NCBI GenBank assembly: GCA_944470555.2
Contig: OX104130.1
Span: 2,542,001 to 2,606,000 of the forward strand
DNA length: 64,000 nucleotides
Direction: 5' to 3'
Origin: Heterobilharzia americana
Taxonomy: Eukaryota; Platyhelminthes; Trematoda; Strigeidida; Schistosomatidae
The notes beneath the pieces are model-generated. The model worked only from the letters and a program-made list of their open reading frames with translations, had not been told where the DNA came from and searched no databases. This document shows positions 22,766-35,570 of the stretch, in pieces. Made by a program: the position numbers and the translations under genes. The first letter of the stretch is position 1. Every line of letters begins with the position of its first letter.

Positions 22766-22861
22766 ACTCGTAGGGTAATCCACGAAACATTGAAAGAAGG
22801 CGTCGAAGACTGGAAACGTTCAGACAATGAAGTTCGATGGATGGATGCCATCCACGTTATG
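22766..22861 (+). CDS. Tetraspanin exon: start of the large extracellular loop
   Basis: Ninety-six nucleotides, 32 codons in phase 0, between acceptor CTTTTTACTAG and donor ATG|GTAAGTGG. It encodes TRRVIHETLKEGVEDWK followed by NEVRWMDAIHVM, an amphipathic helical segment of the kind that lies between TM3 and the CCG motif in tetraspanins. It follows the 18673-18939 exon in phase and precedes the CCG exon in phase. It lies between the arms of the large inverted repeat. Confidence 0.85.
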
Positions 22862-23054
22862 GTAAGTGGCTATTCATTTTCCGTAGTTATTTAGCAAAAG
22901 ATCAACATATGTTTATTCAGTGTTTTGTAGACTGTATTATAATACTGGTTTTCTTGACCAACCATAACCCCTATTGAGTAATTATTGTTACAATTTCGAG
23001 TACCCCTTCACCCAATATAAGTAAAACTTGAGCACTGTGGTAGATTGTAATTTC
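22862..23054. other. Intron DNA
   Basis: Short unique intron stretch between the exon donor and the palindromic element. Confidence 0.4.
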
Positions 23055-23391
23055 ATTTTAGTCTTTTAATTAAAAATGTCACACAGTAAAACAGTATCAT
23101 CATTTACTGGATAACGTTTCGGACACAATTCATTGTACATATTTATATCAGGTAAGTAACTCGAAAACTTTGAGACAGAGTTAATATAGTCCTAATTTTC
23201 ACTCCTTCTTTGTGATGACAATGGAAAATTCTACTACCCTTGTCATCACAAAGACTATATTAACTCTGTCTCAAAGTTTTCGAGTTACTTACCTGATATA
23301 AATATGTATACAATGAATTGTGTCCGAAACGTTATCCAGTAAATGATGATACTGTTTTACTGTATGACATTTTTAATTAACAGGCTAAAAT
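23055..23391. repeat. Near-perfect palindrome (fold-back element)
   Basis: Left arm 23055-23224 and right arm 23238-23391 are reverse complements almost base for base. They start ATTTTAGTC...AATTAAAAATGTC and close GACATTTTTAATTAACAGGCTAAAAT. One interruption of about 17 nt in the left arm (CCTAATTTTCACTCCTT) is bulged out. The loop is only about 13 nt. Each arm carries CCGAAACGTT (left arm on -, right arm on + at 23324-23333). There is no coding potential. It sits in a tetraspanin intron. Confidence 0.85.
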
Positions 23392-23950
23392 GTAAACACT
23401 TCACCTACTTTCATCTGAACTGGGATACAGGTTTGTATCTCTTGTGCTGTAGGTTTGGTTTATAACTCATTACTGTTTTTAACGATATGATTGTGTCTGT
23501 AGACAAATATTATCAAAATAATGCAGTCAATTTTTTCCCGGCCCATGCATGTTACTAACGGATCTAAACGAAATAAATGAACTCGATGTGAATGAAAGGA
23601 TATTTAGCATTGTCACTTCATGGTCTATTTTTCTATGTTGGCTAGCACAATTTTGTTGGGTTAGGTCTCAACAACTTGACTGCCGTAAGGATAGTGCGAT
23701 AATTTGGATTGGTGTGCGATTTTCCTACCATTTTACTTGAATTGAACTCAGTTGTTTTTAGAGAGGATTGTCTAGACTTTACTAGAAGTACAAAACAATT
23801 TAATGTAACAGAATTCAAGACATGTGGGTAAAGAGGAGGATAGTCTTACCAATTATGTTATTGCTTATAATTTCTCGTCATTGGTTGAATTGAATTGATC
23901 GATCTGTATATGGCCTACGATGCGGATGCCTCGATATTGCCTGTAATTTC
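23392..23950. other. Intron DNA, nothing recognised
   Basis: AT-rich sequence with no repeat or exon signal that I could support. Confidence 0.4.
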
Positions 23951-23954
23951 AGTT

Positions 23955-24175
23955 TAATGGGTTTGATGGATAGTGGCTAGCAGTAGGATCCACGATGCAC
24001 GTTTCGTCCTACTGAGGACTCGTCAGTTAGATATGCCTGCCCCCAGTGGGTGATGTTGCTCCTACCAAAACTCAAACCCAGGACCGATCTGGTCCAACTG
24101 ACGAGTCCCAAGTAAAACGAAACATGCATCCTAAATTTCACTGCTAGCCACTATCCATCATTACCAGTCTAGCTA
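23955..24175. repeat. Sm-alpha-like SINE with two opposed hammerhead-like segments
   Basis: The - strand half (23958-24045) contains CTGACGA, a perfect helix II (GTCCTCAGTAGGAC) and GAAA, followed by GTGGATCC and the conserved tail CTGCTAGCCACTATCCATCA. The + strand half (24090-24172) repeats the same order, CTGACGA, GTCCCAAGTAAAAC, GAAACATGCATC and the same tail, but with a damaged helix II. The order of CUGANGA, a hairpin and GAAA is that of the type I hammerhead ribozyme known from schistosome satellite/SINE DNA. The internal tRNA-like promoter seen at 57251-57318 is reduced here. Self-cleavage is not implied for these diverged copies. Confidence 0.6.
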
Positions 24176-24440
24176 ATTTACTAATGTGAATAGCTACACA
24201 ACAGTGCCATGTCCCATGCTATCAACCTGCCTGTGCGCTTTGTCAAACTATAGTCATACTACGCTACCCGGATTTGGAACCAATTAGCTTGTTTCTTTCT
24301 AGTGTTACATGTAAGTAGAGTTTTTCTCCCCTCAATATTCCAAGCATTTAAGTCAGCCCTTATGCTTCATCTCCAAATCATATACTGAACTGATGAAATT
24401 TAATTTTACTTAAACATCTGCGTTTATTTTTCTCTTACAG

Positions 24441-24551
24441 TTTCAATGCTGCGGTTACAATGGACCCATGGACTATGGTGTTACACGAGTTCCTTCATGT
24501 TGTTTGAATGATGAATGCACTATGGATTTACCTCTGCTTAGTTTTAAAACG
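24441..24551 (+). CDS. Tetraspanin exon: CCG and PSCC motifs of the large loop
   Basis: One hundred and eleven nucleotides, 37 codons in phase 0, from acceptor TTTTTCTCTTACAG to donor ACG|GTAACA. It encodes FQCCGYNGPMDYG, then VTRVPSCCLNDECT, then MDLPLLSFKT. The CCG triplet followed by a PxSC motif is diagnostic of the tetraspanin large extracellular loop, whose cysteines pair to hold the fold. The extra Cys in DEC is also common. The final GC cysteine expected before TM4 is not in this exon and must be in the next one, which was not found. Confidence 0.92.
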
Positions 24552-25165
24552 GTAACATTTTTTCTTCTTGAGAACAATTTTGTTATTCATTTCATAAACT
24601 GTATATACATGAGGTTGATGCCAGAGTGGAGAATGCATATATTTCGTGTTTGTCATTAGTTACTGACTTCTAGGGATTTTTATGCGTTACACAATGTGAT
24701 TTTGGCTATCTTTTTATCAACTTAGTGGCACTACATTCTTGGGTTGGTTCCATTCCTTGTTAAGTTGTCCAGAAAGGTTATTTCAAAGTAGCCTTGTTTG
24801 AGGCTGTGCATAAATGAACTAGACTTCTTGTACACCCTTTGTTTGTAGTTGCCATCTTAATTGGCTTGTCGAATGCAAATAACTGCCTCCCAATCTCAAT
24901 CATAACTTCTTAACAATATCGGCAGTTATTGCAATACCGATTTCCATCCAGTGTCACAATATAATAGACATCTTCTGGTTAGAAAACCATGGGTTTCCGC
25001 GTTTTTGCGAGATGATTTTTGCCGTAAACAATTTGTCATTAAAAATCTTCCTTCAGTTGTTGAAACAGACATTTACCGACGTCAGCTTATCTGAAACGTC
25101 ACTTGACTCTTATGACAATATGCCCCACTGAAAGAGGTCGTATTAAAACATGCAGTTAGTCGTAT
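24552..25165. other. Intron DNA, nothing recognised
   Basis: Searched for an exon with the last loop cysteine and the start of TM4. None with proper splice sites, phase 0 and a hydrophobic run was found. Confidence 0.4.
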
Positions 25166-25167
25166 AC

Positions 25168-26060
25168 CTTGAATGGTGTCCTTCACGGAAGTCCACTTTC
25201 ATAGATGTGTTTATGGGGGTGTCTGTTTATCTGACTTTACAAGGATTGATCTCATCACAGAAGACTCAGATTTGGAGCAGACAGGAAATCTAGTCTTGTT
25301 ACCCGAAGATGTTAATGAGATATGAAATCTTTTATACATTGAATGATAGTTTAAGAATGTTTGGTATGTGTTTCTCACCATCCAAAGACTAACTGGTTGC
25401 TTCAGAACTGGTATGCGTTTATACCAATCCTGACAATAGGACAGGAAATGGAACTTATATCAGGTCTGATGGATCAGTATTCGATGAAATCTGTGCACGG
25501 TTAGAGAAGTCCTGATTGGCTTTTGCCAACTTACGGAACGTATAGGGTCGATGAGATATCCAACTTCCCACTAGAGGTTGAATATACTCCTCAACAGTTA
25601 TCACTGTCCTACTCTGGCTGTAAAACATGTTTATTAAAAATAGAAGAGCTGAGAAGCCTTCAGGTGTTTTACCACCGTTAACTTCCTAGCACTGGCCGTG
25701 TGTGGTGGAATCACTGACTGCCCACTCATGCGATATTAGCCTAAGTAGGCTTCGGATCTAGAAAGTTTAGAAGCAGCCAGATTGAAACATGGCATCAGTA
25801 TATGATTGAAGTGTCTAACTGTCGGTTTGAATCTTCTAGGGACTTGTAGATTTCTAGGTTAGGGTCCACATAAGAACCAAAATCGAATATTAGGGACTAG
25901 GTGGTAAAGCTTAGATCGATCTTAACGGTACAGATGCGTTTGCACATTATCTTCATCCTAAACGTCATATTCTTTACCCTGTCCTTCCCTCGTTTTATAG
26001 TTTTGAAAAAATCACTTTTTTACCTTGTGTGATGATAACGTGGACCTTTTGAACAATAAT
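25168..26060 (+). mobile_element. RTE fragment (RT to 3' UTR), decayed
   Basis: Starts at the equivalent of GVRQGCPLSPF (GGTGTCCTTCACGGAAGTCC). It can be followed through the region after the catalytic box (TTGTTACCCGAAGATG near 25297), FRMFGMCFSP-like sequence, and the C-terminal domain to the 3' UTR near 26000. Frames are broken throughout. Confidence 0.7.
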
Positions 26061-26774
26061 TTCAAGCCCCATATCGGCATTAACTGACTGAACGCCTAGG
26101 TGTCTAACCCAACCTTAAAGCTATGTTCGAAAGGTGTCACTCTCTTTCATCATTTTAGACAAACATGAAGTATTAACCACTCATAAATCATCAAGCAGTT
26201 AGGGGATTCTTTCCGATGACATTAACTGCAAACAATCTAAACAACTGTCTTATGCTGCTAAGGTACATCAGCTTGATTCATCTTTTAAATTATACCGTCA
26301 CCCAGTTTCCTAGTATCCTTTTATCACTTTAACGCAATCACTAATGTAAGCTTAACTAACCGATTTTCAGTTGTAAACTGTTGAATTCATATTTAAGTGC
26401 TGAAGAATAAAATGTACACAATTGTACGAAAAATAGATACTGACAATGTGGTTTGTGAGTAGTTTCCCGATTATGCGTTTACTCTTTTCTGATCGTTCTT
26501 GGATATCCTGTTTCTGACTATCTTCTTCCCTGTTTTGGCTTTCTAAGCCTGTGAGCATTCATATATCAAACTAGTTCATCAATTTCGAATAATATAGCGA
26601 ATACTACTCTTCAACTGTTATGTAGAATTACAATTACGATCTTTTTTGATCTGGTATAGTTTACAATACGGTGTATTTAGTCTTCCAATTTTGTTAATTA
26701 GTGTATTCTGAATACCTTGAATCGAAGGTGGTGTAACTTATTCATATAAGCAATTACCTACTAGCCAGTATGCT
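26061..26774. other. Intron DNA, nothing recognised
   Basis: No repeat or exon signal was supported. It is one of the few unique stretches where the missing tetraspanin exon could still lie. Confidence 0.35.
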
Positions 26775-26955
26775 ATGGTAGACAAATAAAATCAACGTAG
26801 AATCTCGGACACAAGTGCAACGGTCCAAGTTACCATACTTCACAGTGGTATTCAAAGAACAGGTGGATAGAAAAAGGGTCATATAAAAGTAGACAAAGTT
26901 GCGATAGAGAAAAAACAGTTTGAAGATAATGATTATATATTTGAATCCATCGTCC
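26775..26955 (-). mobile_element. RTE 3' UTR scrap, second subfamily
   Basis: Reverse complement of the same 3' UTR seen at 9990-10160 and 50450-50620, including the GAAGTATGGTAACTTGGACC word and the terminal ACGTTGATTTTATTTGTC. Only about 180 bp of the 3' end is present, a typical 5'-truncated insertion. Confidence 0.6.
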
Positions 26956-27019
26956 AGACAGGCAATATCTTTGGGGTGGGGTAAAGGTCACGTTCCTGCA
27001 GACTAATCTCAGTCAGCAT

Positions 27020-27082
27020 AGTTGGACGAAATCCACATCCTGGGTTCCACTGCTAGCCACTATCCATCATTACTATAATCTC
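27020..27082 (+). repeat. 3' part of an Sm-alpha-like SINE
   Basis: Contains TTGGACGAAATCCACATCC followed by the conserved tail GGTTCCACTGCTAGCCACTA that also ends the copy at 24090-24172. Only the GAAA side of the hammerhead-like segment remains. Confidence 0.5.
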
Positions 27083-27967
27083 AGTTAGGTTTACTTAGTT
27101 TGGTTTTCACTGACTATTAAAGGCAAAGCCATTCGCACTGTGCTCAAGGCTTCATTTCTTTTTTGTATGTAATCTATGGGTGGTGATATATTACACATCA
27201 GAAAAACAATGAGCATGGAAAATCAAGTCAAATGAGACAGTGTGACGTTGAATAAATCTGTTTCACAGTCTAAAATTGAAAGAAGAACAAGTATTTCAAC
27301 AAAGAGTCTCTTTTCGACGATTTCATTTTGAAAATTTGTTAAAGTGTTGTCAGACAAACAAAAACCCAAGGGAAGGAAGCAGAAAGCCAGGTTATCCATT
27401 ATTGAAAAGATTCTTCAGGAGAACAGACACCGAAGCGCGTTGATTTTGAAATATAGAAGAGAATATACTGAAAAACCGAAACATCTGATAATTGAGAAGA
27501 AATCGAGTCTTGTTCGTCTGCTATTCGAGAGAGATGAGATATTATAAAAAACAGATGGACTGATAAAAAGGTGCACTGAAAAAAGTTTCCCTTCTTCTAG
27601 ACTGTTCTCAGTTTGCAGCAATTATTGTTCACATAGTGATAAATATCTTACGTCATCTTCAATTTTCTTTACCAATTCACATTCATTAGTAGGGCAAGTG
27701 CATAGCAAGGACTGAGAGAAGGCCATCCCGATAAATTTATTTCTGATTTGCGGAAATTTTTTTATGATTAGTATAGTGAGACGCCGGATGGAAACTGGAC
27801 ATCAGATTGATATTTCCGAAGCCTTCAGAATAAAAAAAGAAACAAAAGTTACCGATTTACCTGCGCTTTCTTGAAGTTCTTACAATCAGACTTGTAGCAC
27901 CTGACCTCTTTGTATACCAAAATAAACTGTGAAGTCTTTCTTTGCACTGGTGTTTACGTTGGTTCTA
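27083..27967. other. Intron DNA, nothing recognised
   Basis: Contains a 67-codon Lys/Arg/Glu-rich open frame (27344-27547) with no family features and no splice context. It is probably chance. The interval ends at the inner border of the right inverted-repeat arm. Confidence 0.35.
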
Positions 27968-29905
<1,938 letters not shown>

Positions 29906-30362
29906 TGGCTCAGTTAACCTGCGCGTGCATGTGTTATTTATGTCTGGTCATCGTTTGCGTCGGCACAAAGTGAATAGGCTTGAAACTGACAGACTGACTC
30001 ATTGAATTATTGCATGAAATCTCTCACTGTTGATTTTTGCGATGTTAGGGGATGTAGACTAGCCGGTTCGGGCTCCACGTGACAAAAGAAGGTTTTGGTC
30101 GGAGAATGTTTGGAATGACTGAGAACGGACCTCAATCGCACAGATGTCTGTACAGAATATCTTCATCTTCATGGTCATGCTGAACGCAGCATTTTCATAT
30201 TGCTCTTTCTTTTTTTCTATTGCTTTTCCTACTTTTGACCGATCCTTCTTTGTTTGTTTTTCTTTCATCTCGGTCCTTTGTTGTTTCATGTGGTGATATG
30301 AGGTGTGGGAACTTGGACCGTCATACAGTTAAGTCTGGTCTTATATTGATATTGATGATGGT

Positions 30363-30690
30363 GTTATGAATTAGTTTAGGTCGAAATAAATTCCAACTCA
30401 ATAACTCAGTGATAAAGTGTCCACTGGGAAATCAGACCATAGGTCCTTGATACCTTTAGATAATGTACATACAAGACAGTCTTGGGTCCAAAGAACCGTT
30501 CAACTATCTAGTTCTCATTAGTTCATGGTGAAACTATCCTATAGAAAAACCCAGCAACATGTCATAACCTTTCCAAGTTGCATATGGAATTTGAGCTTCT
30601 ATTAAGAACTCAGATGTAAGCATCTAGGCTGCGGAGATCTCAGGGGAAATAGATGCTGGTGTAAAATTGTTCTACAGTGGAATTTTTATA
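30363..30690. other. Intron DNA, possible SINE head remnant
   Basis: AACTCAGTGATAAAGTGTCC near 30398 resembles the start of the tRNA-like SINE heads seen elsewhere, but the match is weak. Nothing else is recognised. Confidence 0.25.
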
Positions 30691-30691
30691 G

Positions 30692-30880
30692 TTGATTTCA
30701 AGTTCGGTACTCATCACGGGCTGGCAGCAGTTGAAGAACCATTGAAAACCTGGTAACATTGGACAACTATTTCATCCTAATTTGGGACTCCTTAGCACAC
30801 TTCACACCCACGACACCACAAGGTATCGAACTTAAAACCTTCAGGTAATGTGGCGATCAAGTTGACGTTAACCACTGGGT
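30692..30880 (-). repeat. tRNA-derived SINE
   Basis: Read on the - strand: a head with a B-box-like AGTTCGATACC, then GTCGTGGGTGTGAAGTGTGC and a body with GGATGAAATAGTTGTCCAAT and TGATGAGTACC. The body words match the SINEs at 42622-43066 and 60045-60450, so this is a diverged member of the same family. Confidence 0.6.
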
Positions 30881-31730
30881 CGGAGTGCAATGACGAACGG
30901 GAAAAATGTGATCGATACACTTTCGTCCATTTTTGCTACCTGCCTGGTTTTCTTGAGTTTTTGAGCTCCAAACGGCAATGGAAGACTATGTACCCAGGGA
31001 TCTTAGACACGATGTTAGTCAAACTGAGATTCCTCTGTGGTTGTCACAAGTCTTCTCTCTTATGAAGTGAAACATTACGTGATTTAGACAAGTTTGACAC
31101 GACTAATTCTAATACACTAACTAGCTATTCATTTAGTCTACTCAGTGATTTTCCACCCCTGTCTTTCAAGATCTCTAGTTGCAAACTGTCAAGTCCCACT
31201 GTTTTGCATTATTTCGGGTTTGAAACAGCCTAACTTAGAGGAGAGTTGGAGGACTAATATCTACGTCCCATTGAAGTCTGGGTTTGATGTTGAGCAAGTG
31301 AAGCGTGGCTGCAGGTCAGTTAAGCTGTTCTTCAGTGTTCTGCCTAACACTCCAGTCGCCTATCCTGAGAGGTTTTCAGGGACTCTTTGTTTTTTACTCA
31401 GCTGTCATCTTGCCAGTTTTTTGATAAACTTACATAATTGACGAGTATCACCTAATACTGATACCTTCTCCATCTCTTTCGCTTCCGCCACCCCCATTGG
31501 CTTCGATAACTGTGGTGACTTGTAATCAATCGAAGTCATGAAGTTGCTTTCCCTCTTCATTGTGGTCAGAGCTAACTGGGATGAGTCTTCTCGTGTCAGT
31601 CATTTCGGATTACGTTAAGAAAATCCGTTGACTTTTGTCAGCTTTTGGACGTAGGATATCAACTAGTTTTACCATCAGTCTTTAGTAAGAGCATTGTTTA
31701 CATTTTCATATAAATGCCTTATTACCTCCC
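30881..31730 (-). mobile_element. Old RTE copy, 3' segment left of the nested insertion
   Basis: The - strand shows the RT N-terminal stretch equivalent to SLTNIVSKIL (near 31010), with decayed ENQAGFRPG-like sequence down to 30881. Upstream in the element, towards 31730, is the linker around SSKLIDAR. The element is interrupted at 31731 by RTE copy 2 and resumes beyond 35570. Confidence 0.75.
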
Positions 31731-34700
31731 GACCGATAGCTGCTACCTTGACGTGGTGGTCGGGCTTGCATATCACAATGACCCAACGAGCTATGCTGGT
31801 GGAACGCTTGTTCCCTCGAGGTCCTACCATACCAGAAAGTTCTATTCGATAGTGGTTAGACGAAAAGCAGTTACCGTTATAGTGTAAATTGCTACACTAT
31901 GATGGGGGTCTGAGGGCAAAGTCGTACTGCTGCTAGCTGGATGGGGTGTGACAGCAGTAAGGTGTTTCTCTTCGATGACCAGCAATGCCATGCTGACGCT
32001 ACCTTCTCAGTGGAAGGGGGGGGTTAGAAAAGATCGGCCCCAAAAACACAAAAGTTCAAAATAATCATACTCAAAAGGCTGTGTGTGACAGGCCTCAAGC
32101 GGATGACCGATGAGCTCTGAGGTCATGCAAATCTCCTTCAGGTACCTTAAGAAGAAATAGCCTTCCACGGTGTGGGCAGCCGGGAAGTGTCAACCGCCCT
32201 CACAACTCTGTCAGCACCCAAGTTTCTTCTGACTGCTATCCTCCTCCTCCATCATTACCTTCTAATCTTCCTTCACGTCTCTTAATTAATGATGCTGCAT
32301 CATCTTCAATTTCTCCTACCTCTGCAGCCTTCGACAACGATCTGAGTCCACAGAACAGCATCCCTGGTCTCCTTAAACCACGCTCCAAATTACATATTGG
32401 AGCCTTCAATGTCCGCACCCTCCGTCAAATTGGCCAACAGGCTTCGTTGGCAAAGACTCTAGCAACTCGGAGGATGGATGTGTGCTGTGTTTGTGAGACA
32501 CGCATACAGTGTGGTTATTCACCTGACCTCTCCTGACCAATCTGGTGAATCTGCAAAATTCACCCTTCGAGTTTCTGGAGATTCGATAGCTAGCTGTCGT
32601 GGTCTTGCAGGTGTAGGCATAGCATTAAGCAGTAAGGCAGAAAACTCACTACTAGACTGGATCCCAGTTGATAGTCGCCTCTGCGCTATGAGGCTGAACG
32701 GCACAGTGAGAACTAAAAGGAATAGTGAGACTCGCCGTTGTCTCTTTGTAATCTCTGCTTACGCACCCACTGACTGCAGTTCGGATGAAGTGAAGGACGA
32801 GTTCTACCATAAACTGTCTAACCTCCTCTCGAAAGCCAAACGTTCGGACGTGGTGGTTGTTGCAGGTGACCTCAACGCACAGGTGGGTAGACTGAGTGAG
32901 GCAGAAAGGCACTTAGGTGGCACTTTCGGAATCCCAGCTGAACGTACAGATAACGGTGATCGCCTATTACAACTATGCTCAGATAACCGCCTATTTTTAG
33001 CCAGCACAAATTTCAGACATAAAGAAAGGCACTGTCTGACCTGGCGTCCACCGAGCTCGACTCAGCGATGGACACAGATAGACCACATTGCTATTAGTCA
33101 TCGCTGGAGAGGATCGGTGGAAGACTGCCGCTCCTTCTGGAGTACGTGTTTGGACAGCGATCATGCGTTGGTCCGAGCACGTATATGCCTGCGTCTCAAT
33201 GGACGTAGAAAAAATTTGGCAACAAAACCACTACGAGTTCTGCTGGACAACGAAAACACCAAAGCCGTGTTCAGTGAGAAGTTGGCTAGGCAGTTATCGG
33301 AACAAAAGACTGTCACTCATCCAGAAGAAGCTTGGTGCCATCTTCAGTCTACTGTAAAAGCAGCACTGGAGACTGTAGCCGACTCCAAGATAATGGCTAA
33401 AAAGAGCCAGTGGATATCAGCAGCTTCTTCCAAACTAATGGATGCACGTGAATGCATCCCTGCAGGCTCTGAGTACAATGAAGAGCGAGCGCAACTTAAA
33501 AATAAACTGACGAAAAGTCTGCGCAACGATCGTGAACAGTGGTGGGCAGCAAAGGCTAAAGAGATGGAAAAGGCAGCGGCGATCGGTAACAGTAGACAGT
33601 TATTTAGACTTATTAAGGAGACTGGGGGGAAATGGTCAACAACAGTTAGTGAGGTTATAGCGGAGAAGGACGGATCTGCGATTCACTCGTAGAGGAGACG
33701 ACGGGAATGATGGGCAGAACACCTCGAGGGGCAGTTTAACTGGCCTCCAGCCACCATCGCGTTGCCCACTATCCAGTTGGATCCTGAATGGAACATTGAG
33801 ATAGGTCCCCCAACACTAGAAAAAGTCGAGAAAGCTGTATGTGACCTGAAACGAGAAAGGGTAGCCGGACCAGACGGATTAACTCCTGAGGTATACAAGG
33901 ATGGTGGTAGAGTGCTCTTAGGTTAACGGAAGTGTTAACTAGTGTATGGGAATCAAATACGGTCCCCTGTGACTGGTCTAAATCCCAGTCCTCAAGAAAG
34001 GTGAGAAGACCTCTTGTGATAACCACAGAGGAATCAGCCTGACGAACATAGTATCTAAAATTCTAGGTTCGATAACTCTTCGACGCCTGAGTGGAGCTCA
34101 GGAATAACAAGCCCGAGAAAACCAACAGACTTTAGACCCGACCGCGGGTGTATCGACCACATATTCACACTGCGCCAGGCACTGGAACACAGGTACGCTT
34201 ACCGATGTCCGACAATGGCTGTATTTCTCGACCTGAGGGCGGTGGCACTCTACTCCGTTGATGAAGTTTTATGGCAGTGTCTCTTACTGAAAGGTGTGCC
34301 GATTAAGTACATCACCTTATTGGAGGCTGTCTACTCGAACACTTGTGAGCATGTTAGAGCCTATGGTGAGATGTTCAAGAAGCTATGCTCAACGAGTGGT
34401 GTCCGTCAAGGCTGCCCACTGTCTCCATTCTTATTCAATTTTATCATAGATATTCTTATGGAGGTTTCCCTCTCGTCACCTGACTACACGGAGGTTGACC
34501 TAATCGCAGGAGAATTTTCTTTAGATCTAGAATATGCAGATGGCATAGTCTTGTTAAGTGAAGATACTGGCAAGATGCAGAGTCTTCTGAGCACTGAGTA
34601 GCAATTTGAGAATGTTTGGTATGCGTTTGTCACCACCGAAATGGAAATAGCTGCTCCAGGATTAGTCTTCATCGGTGCCACGGCTAACAATAGAGAGTGA

Positions 34701-35570
34701 AGTGGTTGAGTGTGTCAATCACTTCACTTACCTGAGAAGTGGGATCAACCTTGCCCTAGTGGCTCAGGGGCCGATGAAATCTCTGCACGGATACAAAAGG
34801 CTTGACTGGCGTTTGCCAATTTGCGCCACCTATGGCGCCGCTGTGATATCCGCTTGTCTATTAAGGGTCACGTGTACTGCACAGCATTCCGGTCTGTTCT
34901 ACTCTATGGCTGTGAAATATGGCCATTGAAAGTGGAAGATATGAGAAGGCTTCAAGTGTTTGACCACCGTTGCCTTCGTAGTATAGGCCGTATTCCGTGG
35001 TTTCACCGTGTGAGTAATGCAGAAGTTAGGTGTAGAGTTTTGGGAGAAGAGGTAAGTCAGTCGACGAGGTTATGAACCTTCATCGACTGAGATGGTTGGG
35101 ACACGTACTACGTATGCCTAGTCGCTGATTGCCTCGTCACACAATGTTGGCTGAGGTGGGTCAGGCTGGAAAAGGGCCCGAGGTGGCCAGACTAAAACAT
35201 GGCACCAATGTATGAAGTCTCTGACTGTTGGTTTAAGCCATGTAGGACGATGCAGACTAGGTGGTTGGGGTCCACGGGACAAGAGGAACCAGTGGTTGGA
35301 GACTGACTCTAGTCGATATGGCTCAGAACCGAAGTCAGTGGTGCAGATGTATACACACATTATCCTCATCTTAACAACGTTATACCGAATCTCACTATTT
35401 TGTCACTCCTCTTTCCTTTCTTCTCGTACTTTATATTTCTTTTGACTGCATTCACTTATCTTTATCCTTCGTCTCACTACCTTTTTACTTGATGTGCTGA
35501 TATGATGTGTGGCAACTCGGACCATGAGGCAGTAATGCCTGGTCCTATGTTGATAATGATGATGATGATG
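31731..35570 (+). mobile_element. RTE-clade retrotransposon, copy 2 (full length, mosaic, dead)
   Basis: About 3.84 kb from the family start GACCGATAGCTGCTAC to the tail GTTGATAATGATGATGATGATG. It has the same layout as copy 1. It is inserted into an older RTE of opposite orientation, whose two halves flank it. Up to about 33665 it is nearly identical to copy 3; from there to about 35015 it follows copy 1, including its disabling mutations; from there to the end it again follows copy 3. It lies in the last large intron of the tetraspanin gene model. Confidence 0.88.
32478..35075 (+). pseudogene. RTE endonuclease-reverse transcriptase, copy 2
   Basis: An 8-nt deletion near 32509 (relative to copy 1) separates the endonuclease N-terminus, with GAFNVRTL at 32400, from the rest. 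The open part 32478-33692 then encodes the remaining endonuclease (VVVAGDLNAQVG, QIDHIAISHRW, SDHALV) and the linker, and stops at 33690. The RT part follows in broken frames: FLDLRAVALYSVDE in place of FLDLKAAFDSVDRE near 34225, GVRQGCPLSPFLFNF intact near 34400, and YADG (34533-34544) where the catalytic YADD should be. A stop at 34599 is at the same site as in copy 1. The copy cannot make a working enzyme. Confidence 0.85.

Noticed and set aside
24675..24760. Candidate exon after TTCTAG (GFLCVTQCDFGYLF)
   Set aside because: No GC-to-TM4 pattern and no phase-0 donor before the stop.
27344..27547. A 67-codon Lys/Glu-rich frame
   Set aside because: No start context, splice sites or family motif; low-complexity charged sequence arises easily in AT-rich DNA.
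27560..27645. Candidate for the missing tetraspanin exon (SQFAAIIVHI before a GT)
   Set aside because: It reads well into the last exon but needs a phase-1 junction or lacks the loop cysteine context, and has no proper polypyrimidine acceptor for the required frame.
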